DNA from: Mucilaginibacter limnophilus | GTDB lineage: Bacteria > Bacteroidota > Bacteroidia > Sphingobacteriales > Sphingobacteriaceae | Reading direction: 5' to 3' | Length of the DNA stretch: 64,000 nucleotides | Assembly (NCBI RefSeq): GCF_004005815.1 | Contig: NZ_SACK01000012.1 | Coordinates: forward strand, 26,304-90,303 | Translations under genes and position numbers: made by a program | Notes under the pieces: generated by a model | Seen by the model: the letters and a program-made list of their open reading frames with translations, nothing else | What the model was told of the DNA's origin: nothing | The model's database searches: none | Shown: one piece after another, positions 42,967 to 54,400 of the stretch | Numbering within the stretch: the stretch's first letter is position 1 | Layout: each line of letters begins with the position of its first letter

Positions 42967-43788
42967 ATGAATACGATCACAACACAAGACGGAGCACAAA
43001 TTTTTTACAAAGACTGGGGTTCAGGACAACCGCTGGTTTTTCATCACGGCTGGCCATTATCAAGCGACGACTGGGATGCGCAAATGATGTTCTTCCTGGA
43101 AAAGGGCTACCGGGTAATTGCTCATGACCGCCGCGGACATGGCAGATCAAGCCACGTTTCAGGCGGGCATAATATGGATACCTATGCAGCTGATGTTGCA
43201 GCCTTAACCGAAGCGCTTGATTTGAAGGATGCCATCCACATTGGCCATTCTACCGGCGGCGGAGAAGCGATACATTATGCTGCCGGACCCGGAAAAGCCC
43301 GTGTAGCTAAAGTTGTACTTATTAGTGCAGTAACACCACTCATGGTACAAACCGAAAACAATCCGGATGGTGTTCCTCTACCTGTGTTTGATGAGATTCG
43401 TAAAGGTACCGCCTTTAACCGGGCGCAATATTTCTATGATTTTACAATCCCGTTTTATGGTTATAATCGCGAAGGCGCTAAAATAGCGCAAGGAGTAAGA
43501 GATAACTGGTGGCGACAGGGAATGATGGGCAGTGTAAAAGCACATTATGACGGTATCAAGGCATTTTCAGAAACTGATTTTTCTGAGGATCTTAAAAGTG
43601 TAGATATACCGGTATTGGTTTTACACGGCGAAGATGACCAGATAGTTCCATTTGAAGTGTCGGCTGCCAAAGCAATTAAGCTGTTGAAAAACGGTAAACT
43701 TATTTCATATCCGGGATTTCCACACGGTATGCCTACAACAGAAGCTGCCACTATAAACAACCATTTATTGGAGTTTATACAGGCATAA
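42967..43788 (+). CDS. Alpha/beta hydrolase (cofactor-free haloperoxidase/esterase type)
   Basis: 273 residues, no signal peptide. QPLVFHHGWPLSSDDWDAQM gives the oxyanion part, GHSTGGGEAIHYA the nucleophile Ser, LHGEDDQIVPFE the acid Asp and FPHGMPTTEA the His. The sequence matches the non-haem chloroperoxidase subgroup, whose natural function is mostly esterase or perhydrolase. Single gene. Confidence 0.87.
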   Translation: MNTITTQDGAQIFYKDWGSGQPLVFHHGWPLSSDDWDAQMMFFLEKGYRVIAHDRRGHGRSSHVSGGHNMDTYAADVAALTEALDLKDAIHIGHSTGGGEAIHYAAGPGKARVAKVVLISAVTPLMVQTENNPDGVPLPVFDEIRKGTAFNRAQYFYDFTIPFYGYNREGAKIAQGVRDNWWRQGMMGSVKAHYDGIKAFSETDFSEDLKSVDIPVLVLHGEDDQIVPFEVSAAKAIKLLKNGKLISYPGFPHGMPTTEAATINNHLLEFIQA

Positions 43789-44147
43789 GCAAATTGTTGC
43801 CACAAAACCGAAGGTTAAACATCCGGTTTTGTGATTATCACAGGTTTAGTTTTGTGATGTATCTTAAAGTTATCTGTAAATCTAAGATACAATATTCTTG
43901 CCTTATTATAATGGCAGCGTAAACCAAAGTACGGCCTTTACCCGGCTCACTGTTTACGCCAATCTTTCTATAATGCTTTTCAATTATTTCAGCACAAAAT
44001 GTATAAACCAGGGCCAAGGTCGAAAAGTGGCTGGCTATTATGAGCGGCTTGATAATAACGCTCAAAAATATGCCGGACTTTATGGGCGGAATGCCCTGGC
44101 CTTGTCACAAATTGTAATAATTATGGAGCTAAGGCCAGTTTTTTTTA
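43789..44147. other. 359-base region without a supported gene
   Basis: It starts with a 10-bp perfect stem CACAAAACCG (43802-43811) with CGGTTTTGTG (43825-43834), a possible hydrolase terminator, though no T tract follows. Short frames in both directions (plus 43898-44188, minus 43838-44065) have no recognisable similarity or codon bias. I take it as non-coding or a decayed remnant. Confidence 0.5.
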
Positions 44148-44699
44148 TCATTGTTTCAGGTATTGAAGGGCTATACATCCTGATTTGAACTTTATTGTAT
44201 CAACCAGTTTGAGCGTAAGTTTTTCCTGAAGGCTATCTATATCAAATAACCGTCGTCCTGTTCCAACTATCAACGGATGTACAACTAATTTAAATTCATC
44301 AATAAGGCCTGCTGAAATAAGTTCAGGTAGCATGCTTATTGTATCCACCATAATTTTTTTGCCTGGCTGTTGTTTCAGTTTCAATAATTCTTCTGCCGGA
44401 TTGCTGCGAATAATTTGTGTGGCGTACTCCGCACTTTCTAGGGTATTTGATATTACTACTTTATTTATAGAGGTAAATTTATCTGCAAATCTGTTTTCAT
44501 TATTTGTGCCCGATTGATTGCTTGCAACATCAGCCCAGTATGGAAACATTAGTTGATACATGATTCGGCCAAAAAAAATCAAGTCAACGTCGTTCATTAT
44601 TTCTGTAAAATAACCCATAAGCTCTTCGCATGGATTCATGATATGAAAATCGCAATAGCCATCTAAGCTAATATTTATACAGAAAGTTACAGTTCTCAT
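44148..44699 (-). CDS. RibD/DHFR-like reductase domain protein
   Basis: 183 residues from the ATG at 44699, chosen because MRTVTFCINISLDGYCDF is the usual start of this family; the longer frame to 44846 adds 49 atypical residues. VDLIFFGRIMYQLMFPYW and KKIMVDTISMLPELISAGLIDEFKLVVHPLIV match RibD C-terminal domain proteins of the YyaP/YqjY kind. NADPH-dependent reductase fold, substrate unknown. Confidence 0.85.
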   Translation of the reverse strand: MRTVTFCINISLDGYCDFHIMNPCEELMGYFTEIMNDVDLIFFGRIMYQLMFPYWADVASNQSGTNNENRFADKFTSINKVVISNTLESAEYATQIIRSNPAEELLKLKQQPGKKIMVDTISMLPELISAGLIDEFKLVVHPLIVGTGRRLFDIDSLQEKLTLKLVDTIKFKSGCIALQYLKQ

Positions 44700-45019
44700 T
44701 GTACTAACAGTTTTATTTATAAGGATGTAGTCAAAAATAAGAGATGATATATAATGGTATAAGGGCGATCTACGACAAAAAAGGGGGCTTTTCAGCCATA
44801 AACATACTTCTGTTACATTAATAACGTTTAAATAATTCTGGCACAAGTAAATATTTAGCTACCATAGTAAAATGATAAGGGAGTGGTTATAAAAAGTGGT
44901 GAAGTTTCAGCACCTTTGTGCGTTTTTACCAAGATAATGCAGCCTACTGTACACATTTTTGAAATAAAGGTATGCCTGTTTTACAATATTAAAAGAGCAC
45001 GAATACTTCTTTAATACCT
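44700..45019. other. 320-base intergenic region
   Basis: AT-rich, between the DHFR-like gene and the mannosidase gene, which diverge. No clear promoter motif is seen for the mannosidase. Nothing else found. Confidence 0.5.
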
Positions 45020-47173
45020 ATGATGATAAAAAAACTTAACAAATGCATTTTGATGCTTGCATTGTTTATGCCAGCAATGCTGCACGGACAGCAAAAAGCT
45101 ACTTTTACGCAATATGTAGATCCTTTTATAGGTACGGCTCCAATGAATGATCCTAAAATACTTGGTTATAAACTGCCTGAGGGATGGCGTTCATGGGCGG
45201 GTCTAACTTTTCCGGGCAGTTCACTTCCTAATGCCATGGTTCAGTTAAGCCCTGTAACGGCTTATGGCTCCGGTGCGGGGTATCAGTATGAAGATTCAGT
45301 GATTCTTGGCTTTACGCATACTAACAAAGGGCATTGGAACCTTTGCAATATTCCTATACTGCCGGTTGCCGGCAACACACAAAAAATAGGTTCTAAATTC
45401 AGTCATCAAAAGGAGAAGGCCTCTCCGGGTTTTTACCAGGTGTATCTGGACGATTATAATGTTGGGGTTAGCCTTACCTCAACATTAAGAGCCGGCTTTC
45501 ACAGGTATGCATATAAGGATAGTAAAAACAGAAGAATACTTTTTGATTTGGGTAAAGCTAACAGCCGGGTTAATACCTGGCGTATTGAACAGGTAGGCAA
45601 TCAGGCGCTTCAAGGATTTCAAGGCGGAGAGAACGTTTATTTCTATGTCGAGCTTAACACTAAAATTGAGAAGCTAACCAAGCAGGACGAAGGCAAAAGA
45701 ACTGGCTCAGCAATGGTTTTTTTAGCTGATGGTACTTCACCCGTTGAACTAAAAATTGGATTGTCGTTTGTAAGTGAGCAAAATGCCAAATTAAACCTAC
45801 AGAAAGAAATTGGCAACAAATCTTTTGAAACGGTTAAAAAGGAAGCGAATGATACCTGGGAAAGATTACTGTCGTCTATAAAAGTGAAAGGCGGTACCGC
45901 AAAACAAACAAGAATGTTCTATTCATGCCTGTACCGTTCGTTTTTATGGCCGGCTTTGCGTAGCGACGTTAACAATGAATACAGGGATGCGAAAAGAAAT
46001 GTAATAACCGATGCAGATTTTCGCTACTATACCGAACCGTCACTTTGGGATACTTACAGAAATAAAGATGTATTACTTGGACTGGTTACACCCGATGTTA
46101 CATTGGATGTGATTAAATCAATGAAAGACGTAGGCGACAAAACCGGTTTTATCCCAACATTTTTCCATGGAGACCATGGCACCTCTTCTATTGCCGGGGC
46201 TTATTTAAGGGGAATTGACAACTTTGATATAAAGGGCACTTATCAATTGTTGCTGCGTAATGCAAACGTAGAGGGAGGGGCAAGGCCTTACATCGGCGAG
46301 TATATAAAAAAAGGTTTCATATCCGACCCTGATATTCCTAATCCTGAAGTGGAAACCAAAGCAAAAGCAGGTGTTTCAAAAACGCTTGAGTACTCATACG
46401 ATGATTATTCACTTGCTCAAATTGCAAAAAAACTGGGAGACACTGCTAACTATCGTATCTTGATGGCGAGATCCAAGAATTACAAAAACATGTTTGACAC
46501 TTCTGCCAGATTTATGCGTGGCCGTTTGGAGAATGGCGACTGGATAAAAAATTTCGATCCGCAGCAACCGTATTATGAATACATGTACCGGGAAGCGAAT
46601 GCCTGGCAGGTATCGTTTTTTGCACCCCATGACATGGAAGGTTTAATTGAGCTTTATGGTGGCCCTGCCAATTTTGAAAAAAAACTTGATTCGTTATTTA
46701 CAGTGCCATGGAACCCGAAACACATAGCCCGAAATGTTGAAACAATGGTAGGCCAGTACTGCCATGGTAACCAACCTGACCACGAAGCCCCATTTGCTTA
46801 TACTTTTATAGGGAAGCCTGAAAAAACTCAAAAAATTTTAGATTATATAATGAATAATCTTTACGGCATTGGCGATAAAGGGTTAGAGCTAAGCGGCATG
46901 GATGATGCCGGGGAAATGTCATCATGGTACGTATTTAGCGCACTTGGGCTATACACTTTTTCAGCGACTGATCCGTATTATCTGGTAACAGCGCCGCTTT
47001 TTGATGAGATTGAATGGAAACAGCCTAACGGAAAGACAGTGCTAATCAAAAAGCCTTCATCAGGACGCAAAATAACAGCTATAAAAGTGAACGGTAAAAA
47101 TCTGACCGGTTACAAAGTGTCTCATGATCTGTTTAAGGAAGGTGGTCGAATTACCATAGAAACTTCCAGGTAG
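45020..47173 (+). CDS. GH92 alpha-1,2-mannosidase
   Basis: 717 residues. Signal peptide ends AMLHGQ. FTQYVDPFIGT is the family start. LTFPGSSLPNAMVQLSPVT, GFTHTNKGHW and the C-terminal GMDDAGEMSSWYVFSALGLY match GH92; the last carries the two acidic residues of the catalytic loop, with Glu where many members have Gln. GH92 enzymes are calcium-dependent exo-alpha-mannosidases, mostly acting on yeast mannan or N-glycans. The polypeptide ends four bases from the convergent hybrid regulator gene and belongs to the polysaccharide utilisation locus. Confidence 0.9.
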   Translation: MMIKKLNKCILMLALFMPAMLHGQQKATFTQYVDPFIGTAPMNDPKILGYKLPEGWRSWAGLTFPGSSLPNAMVQLSPVTAYGSGAGYQYEDSVILGFTHTNKGHWNLCNIPILPVAGNTQKIGSKFSHQKEKASPGFYQVYLDDYNVGVSLTSTLRAGFHRYAYKDSKNRRILFDLGKANSRVNTWRIEQVGNQALQGFQGGENVYFYVELNTKIEKLTKQDEGKRTGSAMVFLADGTSPVELKIGLSFVSEQNAKLNLQKEIGNKSFETVKKEANDTWERLLSSIKVKGGTAKQTRMFYSCLYRSFLWPALRSDVNNEYRDAKRNVITDADFRYYTEPSLWDTYRNKDVLLGLVTPDVTLDVIKSMKDVGDKTGFIPTFFHGDHGTSSIAGAYLRGIDNFDIKGTYQLLLRNANVEGGARPYIGEYIKKGFISDPDIPNPEVETKAKAGVSKTLEYSYDDYSLAQIAKKLGDTANYRILMARSKNYKNMFDTSARFMRGRLENGDWIKNFDPQQPYYEYMYREANAWQVSFFAPHDMEGLIELYGGPANFEKKLDSLFTVPWNPKHIARNVETMVGQYCHGNQPDHEAPFAYTFIGKPEKTQKILDYIMNNLYGIGDKGLELSGMDDAGEMSSWYVFSALGLYTFSATDPYYLVTAPLFDEIEWKQPNGKTVLIKKPSSGRKITAIKVNGKNLTGYKVSHDLFKEGGRITIETSR

Positions 47174-47177
47174 AAAG

Positions 47178-50100
47178 TCAGGCTTTTACACTTTGCTCCC
47201 TGTTTTTGCTAACGTACTCTGATGGTGTAATGCCAAACTGTTTTATAAAATTCCGGCCAAAATTACTTTGCGAGCTGTAGCCGACCATGTCGGCTACTTC
47301 GTATATTTTGTAATCGTTCTCAACTAATAATCGTGCCGCCATTTTTAAACGGCTGATGTTGATAAGCTCATTTATTGACAGGTTTGATATGGCCTTCACT
47401 TTTCTAAAGAGGGTTGGTTTACTCATATTCAGGATACTTGCTATCTGCTCTACATCCAATAGCTGATTAGAGATATTGTTATTGATTACTTCATTTAATT
47501 TATTTAAAAACTTCTCATCGGCTTTAGAATTAGCCATGGTAAGAATACCTGCCATAGGAGAGTTGGCAAAATGATCGTGTATCTTATTCCGGTTAATCAA
47601 TAAACTGGCCACTTGCGCAAGCAAAAATTGCGGTGAAAATGGTTTATCAATGTAAGCGTCGGCGCCATTATACAAACCTTCAATTTTATTTTGCAGACTG
47701 TTTTTAGCAGTTAGCAATATAACAGGTATATGGCTATAATCAAGATTTGTTTTGATTGTCTTACAAAGTTCATATCCATCCATCTGCGGCATCATTACAT
47801 CACTTATTATAAGCTGTATATTTTCTATAGCTACAATTCTTAAAGCATCAGCGCCGCTTTGAGCCTTAAGTACTGTGTATTTCTCCTCCAGTTCGCCTGC
47901 AATAAATTCAAGTATCTCCGTATTATCGTCAATCACTAATATAAAAGGCTTATGAGGGTCAATATTATTAGTAGCGCGGTGCAGCATAACACCGTCGTTA
48001 TGGTACAAGTCTATTTCGGTATCCTGATGTATAGGTAAATTCAGTATAAAGGTATTTTTATCTTTTGATGTTGTTAAAATCAGCGTTCCTTTATGCAATT
48101 CGGCCAGTGATCGTGATAATGAAAGGCCTATACCTGTACCGGTTTCTTTTTCATTATTTTTCATACGATAAAATGGCTCAAATATTTTTTCATGCATTTC
48201 TGCAGGAATAACATGACCATCATTTTTTACTACGATATTGAATGTAGTAGAACTACTTTGTGTAGCAATTAGTTCAATAACCACCTGCTTATTGCTGTAC
48301 TTAATAGCGTTAAGAAAAAGGTTGCTTGAAATTTTGGTAAACGCTTCAATATCTACATACGCAAACAAATGTTCATTAGGTATTTTTAAATAATAATTGA
48401 TGCCCTTTTGGTCCGCCAATGATTTAAATACTTCAAAGTTATTTTCCAGCAACTTATTAATATTAACACGCACAAAATTAAGGCTTAGGCCTTTAACCTC
48501 AGATTTCCTGAAATCAAGCAATTGATTTGTAAGATTTAGCAACCTATTGGTATTGCGTTCCATTATCAGTAGGTTGCTTTTAATTGTTGGCATGTTATCA
48601 ACGTTTCGTAAAACATTTTCCATAGGGCCTTTAATAAGCGTTAATGGCGTTCGTATTTCATGCGCAACATTTGTGAAAAACTCAATCTTTGCATGATATA
48701 TTTCCTTCTCCTTTTCGTTATTTAATATTTCAATCATGTGATTGTGCCGCTCAGAACTTTTTAAATGGTAACGTCTGATAATGTAAAAAGCTGTAATAAT
48801 AAATGCCAGGCAATAAACCAGATAGGCCCATACGCTGGCCCAAAATGGCGGCGTAATAACAACTTCAAGTCTTGCTTCAGATGGTATATTGGCGCTGTTT
48901 AGCGCTTTAACGATAAAGGTATAGGTACCAGGCTGCAAATTTGTAAAATAAACCTTACGATTAGTTTTTAAATGTGTCCAGCCTCTGTCAAGGCCGTCCA
49001 TTTTGTACATGTACCGGGTAGCCTCAGGCGCGGTATAACCTAACGCTGCAAAATCAAGGCTAAATGTTGCCTTATCATACTGTAGTGTTATTTGCTTTGC
49101 TGATATAATAGAACTGGATGCCGGGAAATCTTTGTTGCCAATTGAAATCTCTTTATTATATACCTGCAGGCCTGTAATATATACGGGTGCCACATAGCTA
49201 TTATCTCTAAATTGTGCCGGATTAAAGCTAATCATGCCTTTTAAGCAACCAAAATACATAGTACCATCTGTATCTTTAAATGATGCTTTGTAATTAAACT
49301 GATTGCTTAACAAACCGTTATCTTTGGTGTAAACTTTTACTTTTTCAGTAACTATATTAAATGCTGCCAAACCCTTTGATGTACTTATCCAAAGATTTTT
49401 TTTATCATCCTCCAAAATGCAAAAAACATAATTGCTTGGTAGTCCGTGTGTTGTGTTGTAAATTTTAAAACTGTTGCTATGGGCATCATATTTCCATAAG
49501 CCATCGCCATCTGTGGTAATCCAAAGCGTGTTATTGCTATCTTCAAAAATATCGTTAACGGCAGTAAGCTCAAGCCGCTGCATTTGAGGATAGCCGAAAT
49601 TAAATTTTCCGCTTTTACCTATTTTTTTATCAATAAAATATATCCCGTCATGTACAGTACCTATCCATATTCTACCCTTGTGATCTCCCTTAATTATGGA
49701 AACAAAATCGTGGTTGGGCACAAATTCGTAGCTTTTAAAAGTTCGTTTAGTAGCATCATAACTAAACAATCCACGTGTAGTGCCAATTAAAATTTCGCCT
49801 GATTGTGTTTTGTACATACAGTCGGCAAAATTGCTTATGATGGAATTCTTACTCTTATCATCTTTAAAGTTTCTGATCAGTTTACCTGTAGATATATTCA
49901 GCAAATTAGTTCCCTGGCAAAAAGTGCCCACTAATAATTCATTATTTACAGGCATTAAGCCATGTATATTGGTACTGGATACATAATTATCAGCATTGGG
50001 GCTATAATTTGTCCATTTACCGTTTTTGTCAAGTTTGCTTAAACCGTTATCCTCTGTTCCAATCCATAAATTTCCATACTTGTCCTTTGTAATATTACGT

Positions 50101-51146
50101 ACAATATCCCCAACAAGGGAGCTTCCTTTTTTTCCAGGATAAAATTTATTGAAGGCTGAATACTGGCTTGGATAATAGTTCAATCCACCAAAGAAAGTGC
50201 CCGCCCAAACCCCGCCTTCACGGTCTTTATATAAACTGTAAACTGCATTGTCAGATAATGAGTAAGCATCGTTGAAATCCTTTTGCAAACAGGTGAATTT
50301 TTCGCTTCGTGTATCAAAAATATATATACCGGCTTCGGTACCCACCCAGTACTCATTATCTGAGTACTTCAAAAAATCACGTACATATAGGTCAGTTTTA
50401 TCTTTACCTACGGTTAGCAGGTCTTTATAATCTTCAGTTTTGCAATCAAACAGTTTAATACCCTGATTAATCGATCCTACAAATAGTTTTCCGTCATCAG
50501 TACTTAACAAACTTTGAATATAGTATGATGCCGCTTTAGGCGAATGACTAAACACATTGTAGCTTTTAAATGCATTGTGGGCTTTGTTTAATTTTGAAAT
50601 AGTGCCATTACTTGAAGCTATCCAAACAGTGCCATCTTTAGCTATATTTAATGCATCTGCATATAGCCGTGTATTTGCAGCTATTTGTCTAAGTACAGTA
50701 TCAGTAGCGCTGTACTGAAATAGCTTGCCTGATGAAAGAAACCAAAGCATTCCGTTTCTATCCGACTGTAAGGCAAAAGCATCAGCAATTAAATCAGGAG
50801 CTATACGGGTAAAGCTTTCCTGATCATAGTTATAAATATATAACCCTAAATCAGTTCCAACCCATAAGCGGCCTTGTTGATCTTCATGTAAACTTCGAAT
50901 CAGGTCGTTACCTATTGAGTTAGATTTGTTGGGATCATGACGGAATACCTTGAAGGAATAACCATCAAACCGGTTTAAACCATCGCGGGTAGCAATCCAC
51001 AAAAATCCTCGTTTATCCTGAATGCAATCATTAATGGTACTATTTGATAAACCGTTTTCCACCTGGTAGTGCCTGAAATAGTATGATTGAGCGTTGGCCG
51101 ATGCTATCAAACAAGCCAGTAATAATATTAAATAAAAATGTTTCAT
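47178..51146 (-). CDS. Hybrid two-component regulator of the polysaccharide locus
   Basis: 1322 residues. Signal peptide ends ANAQ. Two seven-bladed propellers of Reg_prop repeats (about 25-690), a Y_Y_Y domain (about 695-780, ending TFIVKALNSANIPSEARLEV), one membrane segment near 790-805, HisKA with VAHEIRTPLTLIKGP near 828, HATPase (GTGIGLSLSRSL), receiver with SDVMMPQMDG near 1116, and a C-terminal AraC domain (about 1225-1320). The periplasmic propellers bind a glycan fragment and switch on the locus; the ligand is presumably a product of the GH92/GH2 enzymes. Confidence 0.93.
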   Translation of the reverse strand: MKHFYLILLLACLIASANAQSYYFRHYQVENGLSNSTINDCIQDKRGFLWIATRDGLNRFDGYSFKVFRHDPNKSNSIGNDLIRSLHEDQQGRLWVGTDLGLYIYNYDQESFTRIAPDLIADAFALQSDRNGMLWFLSSGKLFQYSATDTVLRQIAANTRLYADALNIAKDGTVWIASSNGTISKLNKAHNAFKSYNVFSHSPKAASYYIQSLLSTDDGKLFVGSINQGIKLFDCKTEDYKDLLTVGKDKTDLYVRDFLKYSDNEYWVGTEAGIYIFDTRSEKFTCLQKDFNDAYSLSDNAVYSLYKDREGGVWAGTFFGGLNYYPSQYSAFNKFYPGKKGSSLVGDIVRNITKDKYGNLWIGTEDNGLSKLDKNGKWTNYSPNADNYVSSTNIHGLMPVNNELLVGTFCQGTNLLNISTGKLIRNFKDDKSKNSIISNFADCMYKTQSGEILIGTTRGLFSYDATKRTFKSYEFVPNHDFVSIIKGDHKGRIWIGTVHDGIYFIDKKIGKSGKFNFGYPQMQRLELTAVNDIFEDSNNTLWITTDGDGLWKYDAHSNSFKIYNTTHGLPSNYVFCILEDDKKNLWISTSKGLAAFNIVTEKVKVYTKDNGLLSNQFNYKASFKDTDGTMYFGCLKGMISFNPAQFRDNSYVAPVYITGLQVYNKEISIGNKDFPASSSIISAKQITLQYDKATFSLDFAALGYTAPEATRYMYKMDGLDRGWTHLKTNRKVYFTNLQPGTYTFIVKALNSANIPSEARLEVVITPPFWASVWAYLVYCLAFIITAFYIIRRYHLKSSERHNHMIEILNNEKEKEIYHAKIEFFTNVAHEIRTPLTLIKGPMENVLRNVDNMPTIKSNLLIMERNTNRLLNLTNQLLDFRKSEVKGLSLNFVRVNINKLLENNFEVFKSLADQKGINYYLKIPNEHLFAYVDIEAFTKISSNLFLNAIKYSNKQVVIELIATQSSSTTFNIVVKNDGHVIPAEMHEKIFEPFYRMKNNEKETGTGIGLSLSRSLAELHKGTLILTTSKDKNTFILNLPIHQDTEIDLYHNDGVMLHRATNNIDPHKPFILVIDDNTEILEFIAGELEEKYTVLKAQSGADALRIVAIENIQLIISDVMMPQMDGYELCKTIKTNLDYSHIPVILLTAKNSLQNKIEGLYNGADAYIDKPFSPQFLLAQVASLLINRNKIHDHFANSPMAGILTMANSKADEKFLNKLNEVINNNISNQLLDVEQIASILNMSKPTLFRKVKAISNLSINELINISRLKMAARLLVENDYKIYEVADMVGYSSQSNFGRNFIKQFGITPSEYVSKNREQSVKA

Positions 51147-51448
51147 AGGTAGTATGGGTCATTATTATTAATACTTAGTAGATAGGCACTGCATTTTATG
51201 GATACAGCAAACCCAAAAAGTTATTTCATCTTTATAAAAAATTAACTAAAAGATTTCATTATAACGGGTTTAACTTAATAACTAACTCATGGTTAACTAT
51301 TAGATTAAGTAAGAATTTCTCAAATATGATATTTTTTATCGAAGTATTGATATTTTTTGACGAATTGGTAAAAATCAAAAACAGCGTTCTTTACCGCTGA
51401 TAATACGTCAAAATGACGTTTATACTTCATTAACCAATTTAAAATCTT
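51147..51448. other. 302-base divergent control region of the polysaccharide locus
   Basis: Contains, near the susC side, a CAGCG/CGCTG inverted repeat (51382-51386 and 51395-51399) and a perfect ACGTCA-AAA-TGACGT palindrome (51405-51419), 30 bases before the susC ATG. These could be binding sites of the hybrid regulator or leader hairpins. No exact TAnnTTTG element is seen. Confidence 0.5.
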
Positions 51449-54400
51449 ATGAGAAAAATTTTACCTCTGCAACGGGATATAATATTCCGTTCCAATTGTC
51501 CGCCGGGCAAAAAATGGTTTCACAAGCCTTTTATTATTTTTCTTTTAATTACTGCGGTTTTTTCAGCTACAACGGCCTATGCTCAAACCAAAGTTACAGG
51601 TACTGTTGTTGATGACACCGGCTTGCCCTTAGCTGGTGTGGGCATCAAAATAAAGGGTACTACTATTGGTACTGCAACGGATGCTCAGGGAAAGTATAGT
51701 ATTACTATAACTGATGCTAACAGCATACTGGTGGCGTCGTTCATAGGCTTCACCACGCAGGAGTTGACTACCGGCGGCAAAACAGTTATTGATTTTAAAT
51801 TAATGCCTTCCAATTCTCAGCTGCAAGAGGTTGTGGTTACGGGTTACGGTTCGCAAAAACGTGAATCTATCACTGGTTCAATTGCTTCAGTAAACAGTAA
51901 GGATATTGAAAGAGTGCACGGTGGTTCAACTGTTAGTACTACGCTTGCAGGTAAAATACCGGGCGTTACCTTCCGTATGCCTGATGGCCGTCCGGGTGCC
52001 AGCGCTAACATTCAGATTCGTAATATGGGAGCACCCTTATTTGTAATTGATGGTGTTCAGCAGGACGCCGGTCAGTTTAACAATCTTGCACCTAACGATA
52101 TAGAAAGCATATCGGTATTAAAAGATGCATCGGCGGCTATTTATGGTGTGCGCGCTGCAAACGGTGTTGTGGTGGTTACCACCAAAAAAGGTTCGGGTGA
52201 CAGCCGTATTAATGTGGATGCCTATCTGGGCTTTCAAAACTGGTTCCGTTTCCCTGATGTAGTCCGTAATTCTTATGATTATGCGCGCTACAAGGCTGAT
52301 GCGCAAATGAATACCTCAGGCACTACCGCTTACACAGCTGAAGAAGTTGAAAAGTATCGCGTTGGTACAGAGCGTGGATATCAAAGTTTCGACTGGCGGG
52401 ATTATGTATTAGGTAGTAATCGTAACGCGCCGCAAAATTCAATAAACGTAAATTTTACCGGTGGCAACGACAAAGTAAACTATTATGTATCAGGTACAAA
52501 CTTTTATCAAAACTCCAATATTGGTAAGGAGTATGAGTTTGGCCGTACAAACATCCAGTCTAATATCAGTGCTAAAGTTGCAACCGGATTACGGTTATCT
52601 GCAAACATAAATGGCCGGGTAGAAAGTCGCGAAAACCCTGGCGTTCCAGGCGGTGACGATTACTTTCTCGCCCGTTTTGCAGTATTGCGTAATACACCTA
52701 TAGAAAGGCCGTACGCTAATGATAACCCTAATTACCTTAACCAGATAAATAACATTGAATCAAACTATGCATTTCTGAACAAGAAAATTTCCGGTGCTTA
52801 TCGCAGCGACTGGAGAGTATTGCAAACCAACTTTAATGCTGAATATGATATTCCGGGCGTTAAAGGCTTAACGCTTAAAGGTGTATACTCATATTATTTA
52901 GCTGATAACGTTTTAAACAACCACGAATACACTTATGATGTATTCACCTACCACCCGGAAACGGATGTTTACGAAAGAACCGGAGGGGCAACTAACCCGT
53001 GGCGTGAGCGTGATCAGCGTAAAGAGTTCAATACCAATATGCAGGCACAGTTAACTTATAATAACACCTTTGGTAAACACACTGTAGGCGGCACTGTAGT
53101 GGCAGAACGAATTAAAACCCGTAGCCTGCGTAACTGGCTACATGCGATACCAAAATCTAATAACCTTCCGCTAATTGAATTTTCAACTATGGATCGTTAT
53201 GATGATTATGATTTTGCAACAGCTCGTGTAGGGTATGTAGGTCGTTTTAATTACAACTATGCTAACAAATATTATTTAGAACTTTCGGCCAGACGTGATG
53301 CCTCATCTTTATTTATTACTAACAAACGGGTAGGCTACTTTCCTGCGATATCTGCCGGCTGGCGCATTACCGAAGAGCAATTTATGAAGAACCTGCTTGG
53401 AGACAACGGTATTCTGAACGATTTAAAATTCAGAGGCTCATATGGTTTGATGGGGGATGACAGGTATCCTACTGACCCAAATCGTCCTATAGTTGGTTAT
53501 TTTGCTTATCTTCCAGGCTACAATTATGCTATTCGTGACGGCGACAACCCTATATTGGCTGTATTAGATGACCAGGCGATTAGTGTATCACGTGACAAAG
53601 GTATACCGGTTACAACAATTACGTGGTCGAAGAGTAAAACTTTAAACCTCGCGGCGGATTTCACTTTGCTGAACAATCATTTAAGTGGTACTATTGAATA
53701 TTTTCGCCGTGTAAGAAGTAATCTGCTTATAGCACGTGAAGATGTTCTTACACCATCTGAACTGGGTTACACCCTACCGGAAGCAAACCTTGAAAGTGAT
53801 TTACAATACGGCAATGAACTAGCGCTTAGTTATAACAATAAAATAGGTAAGGTAAATTATACCGTTGGCGGTAACATTGCTTATACACGTGCAAAATGGA
53901 ATGAAACTTATAAAGAGCGTTTCTTTAACTCATGGGATCAATATCGTCATCAACGTGAAGGACGTTACACAAGCTTAGACTGGGGTTATGAGGTTATAGG
54001 CCAGTTTACTTCACAAGAGCAAATCAACAATTATCCTATAAATAACGATACTAAAGGCAATACTACCATGCTACCCGGCGATTTGATGTATAAGGATCAG
54101 AATGGTGATGGTAAAATAGACCAATATGATGAAAGACCAATTGGTTTCGGTTATGGCACACAGCCTAATATCAATTTTGGTTTTAACATTGCTTTGGCTT
54201 ATAGCAATTTTGACTTTCATGCAGATTTCTCAGGATCTGCCGGTTATACTTGGTTCCAAAACTGGGAAACCCGCTGGGCTTTCCAAAATAATGGTAATTT
54301 GAACGCCATTTTTGAGGACAGGTGGCATAGGGCAGATCCATATGATTTTAATAGCGAGTGGATTCCCGGTAAGTATCCTGCCAACCGTGATAACGTAGGG

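Noticed and set aside
43838..44188. Short frames on both strands between the hydrolase and the DHFR-like gene
   Set aside because: No start context, no similarity recognised and no codon bias; treated as non-coding.
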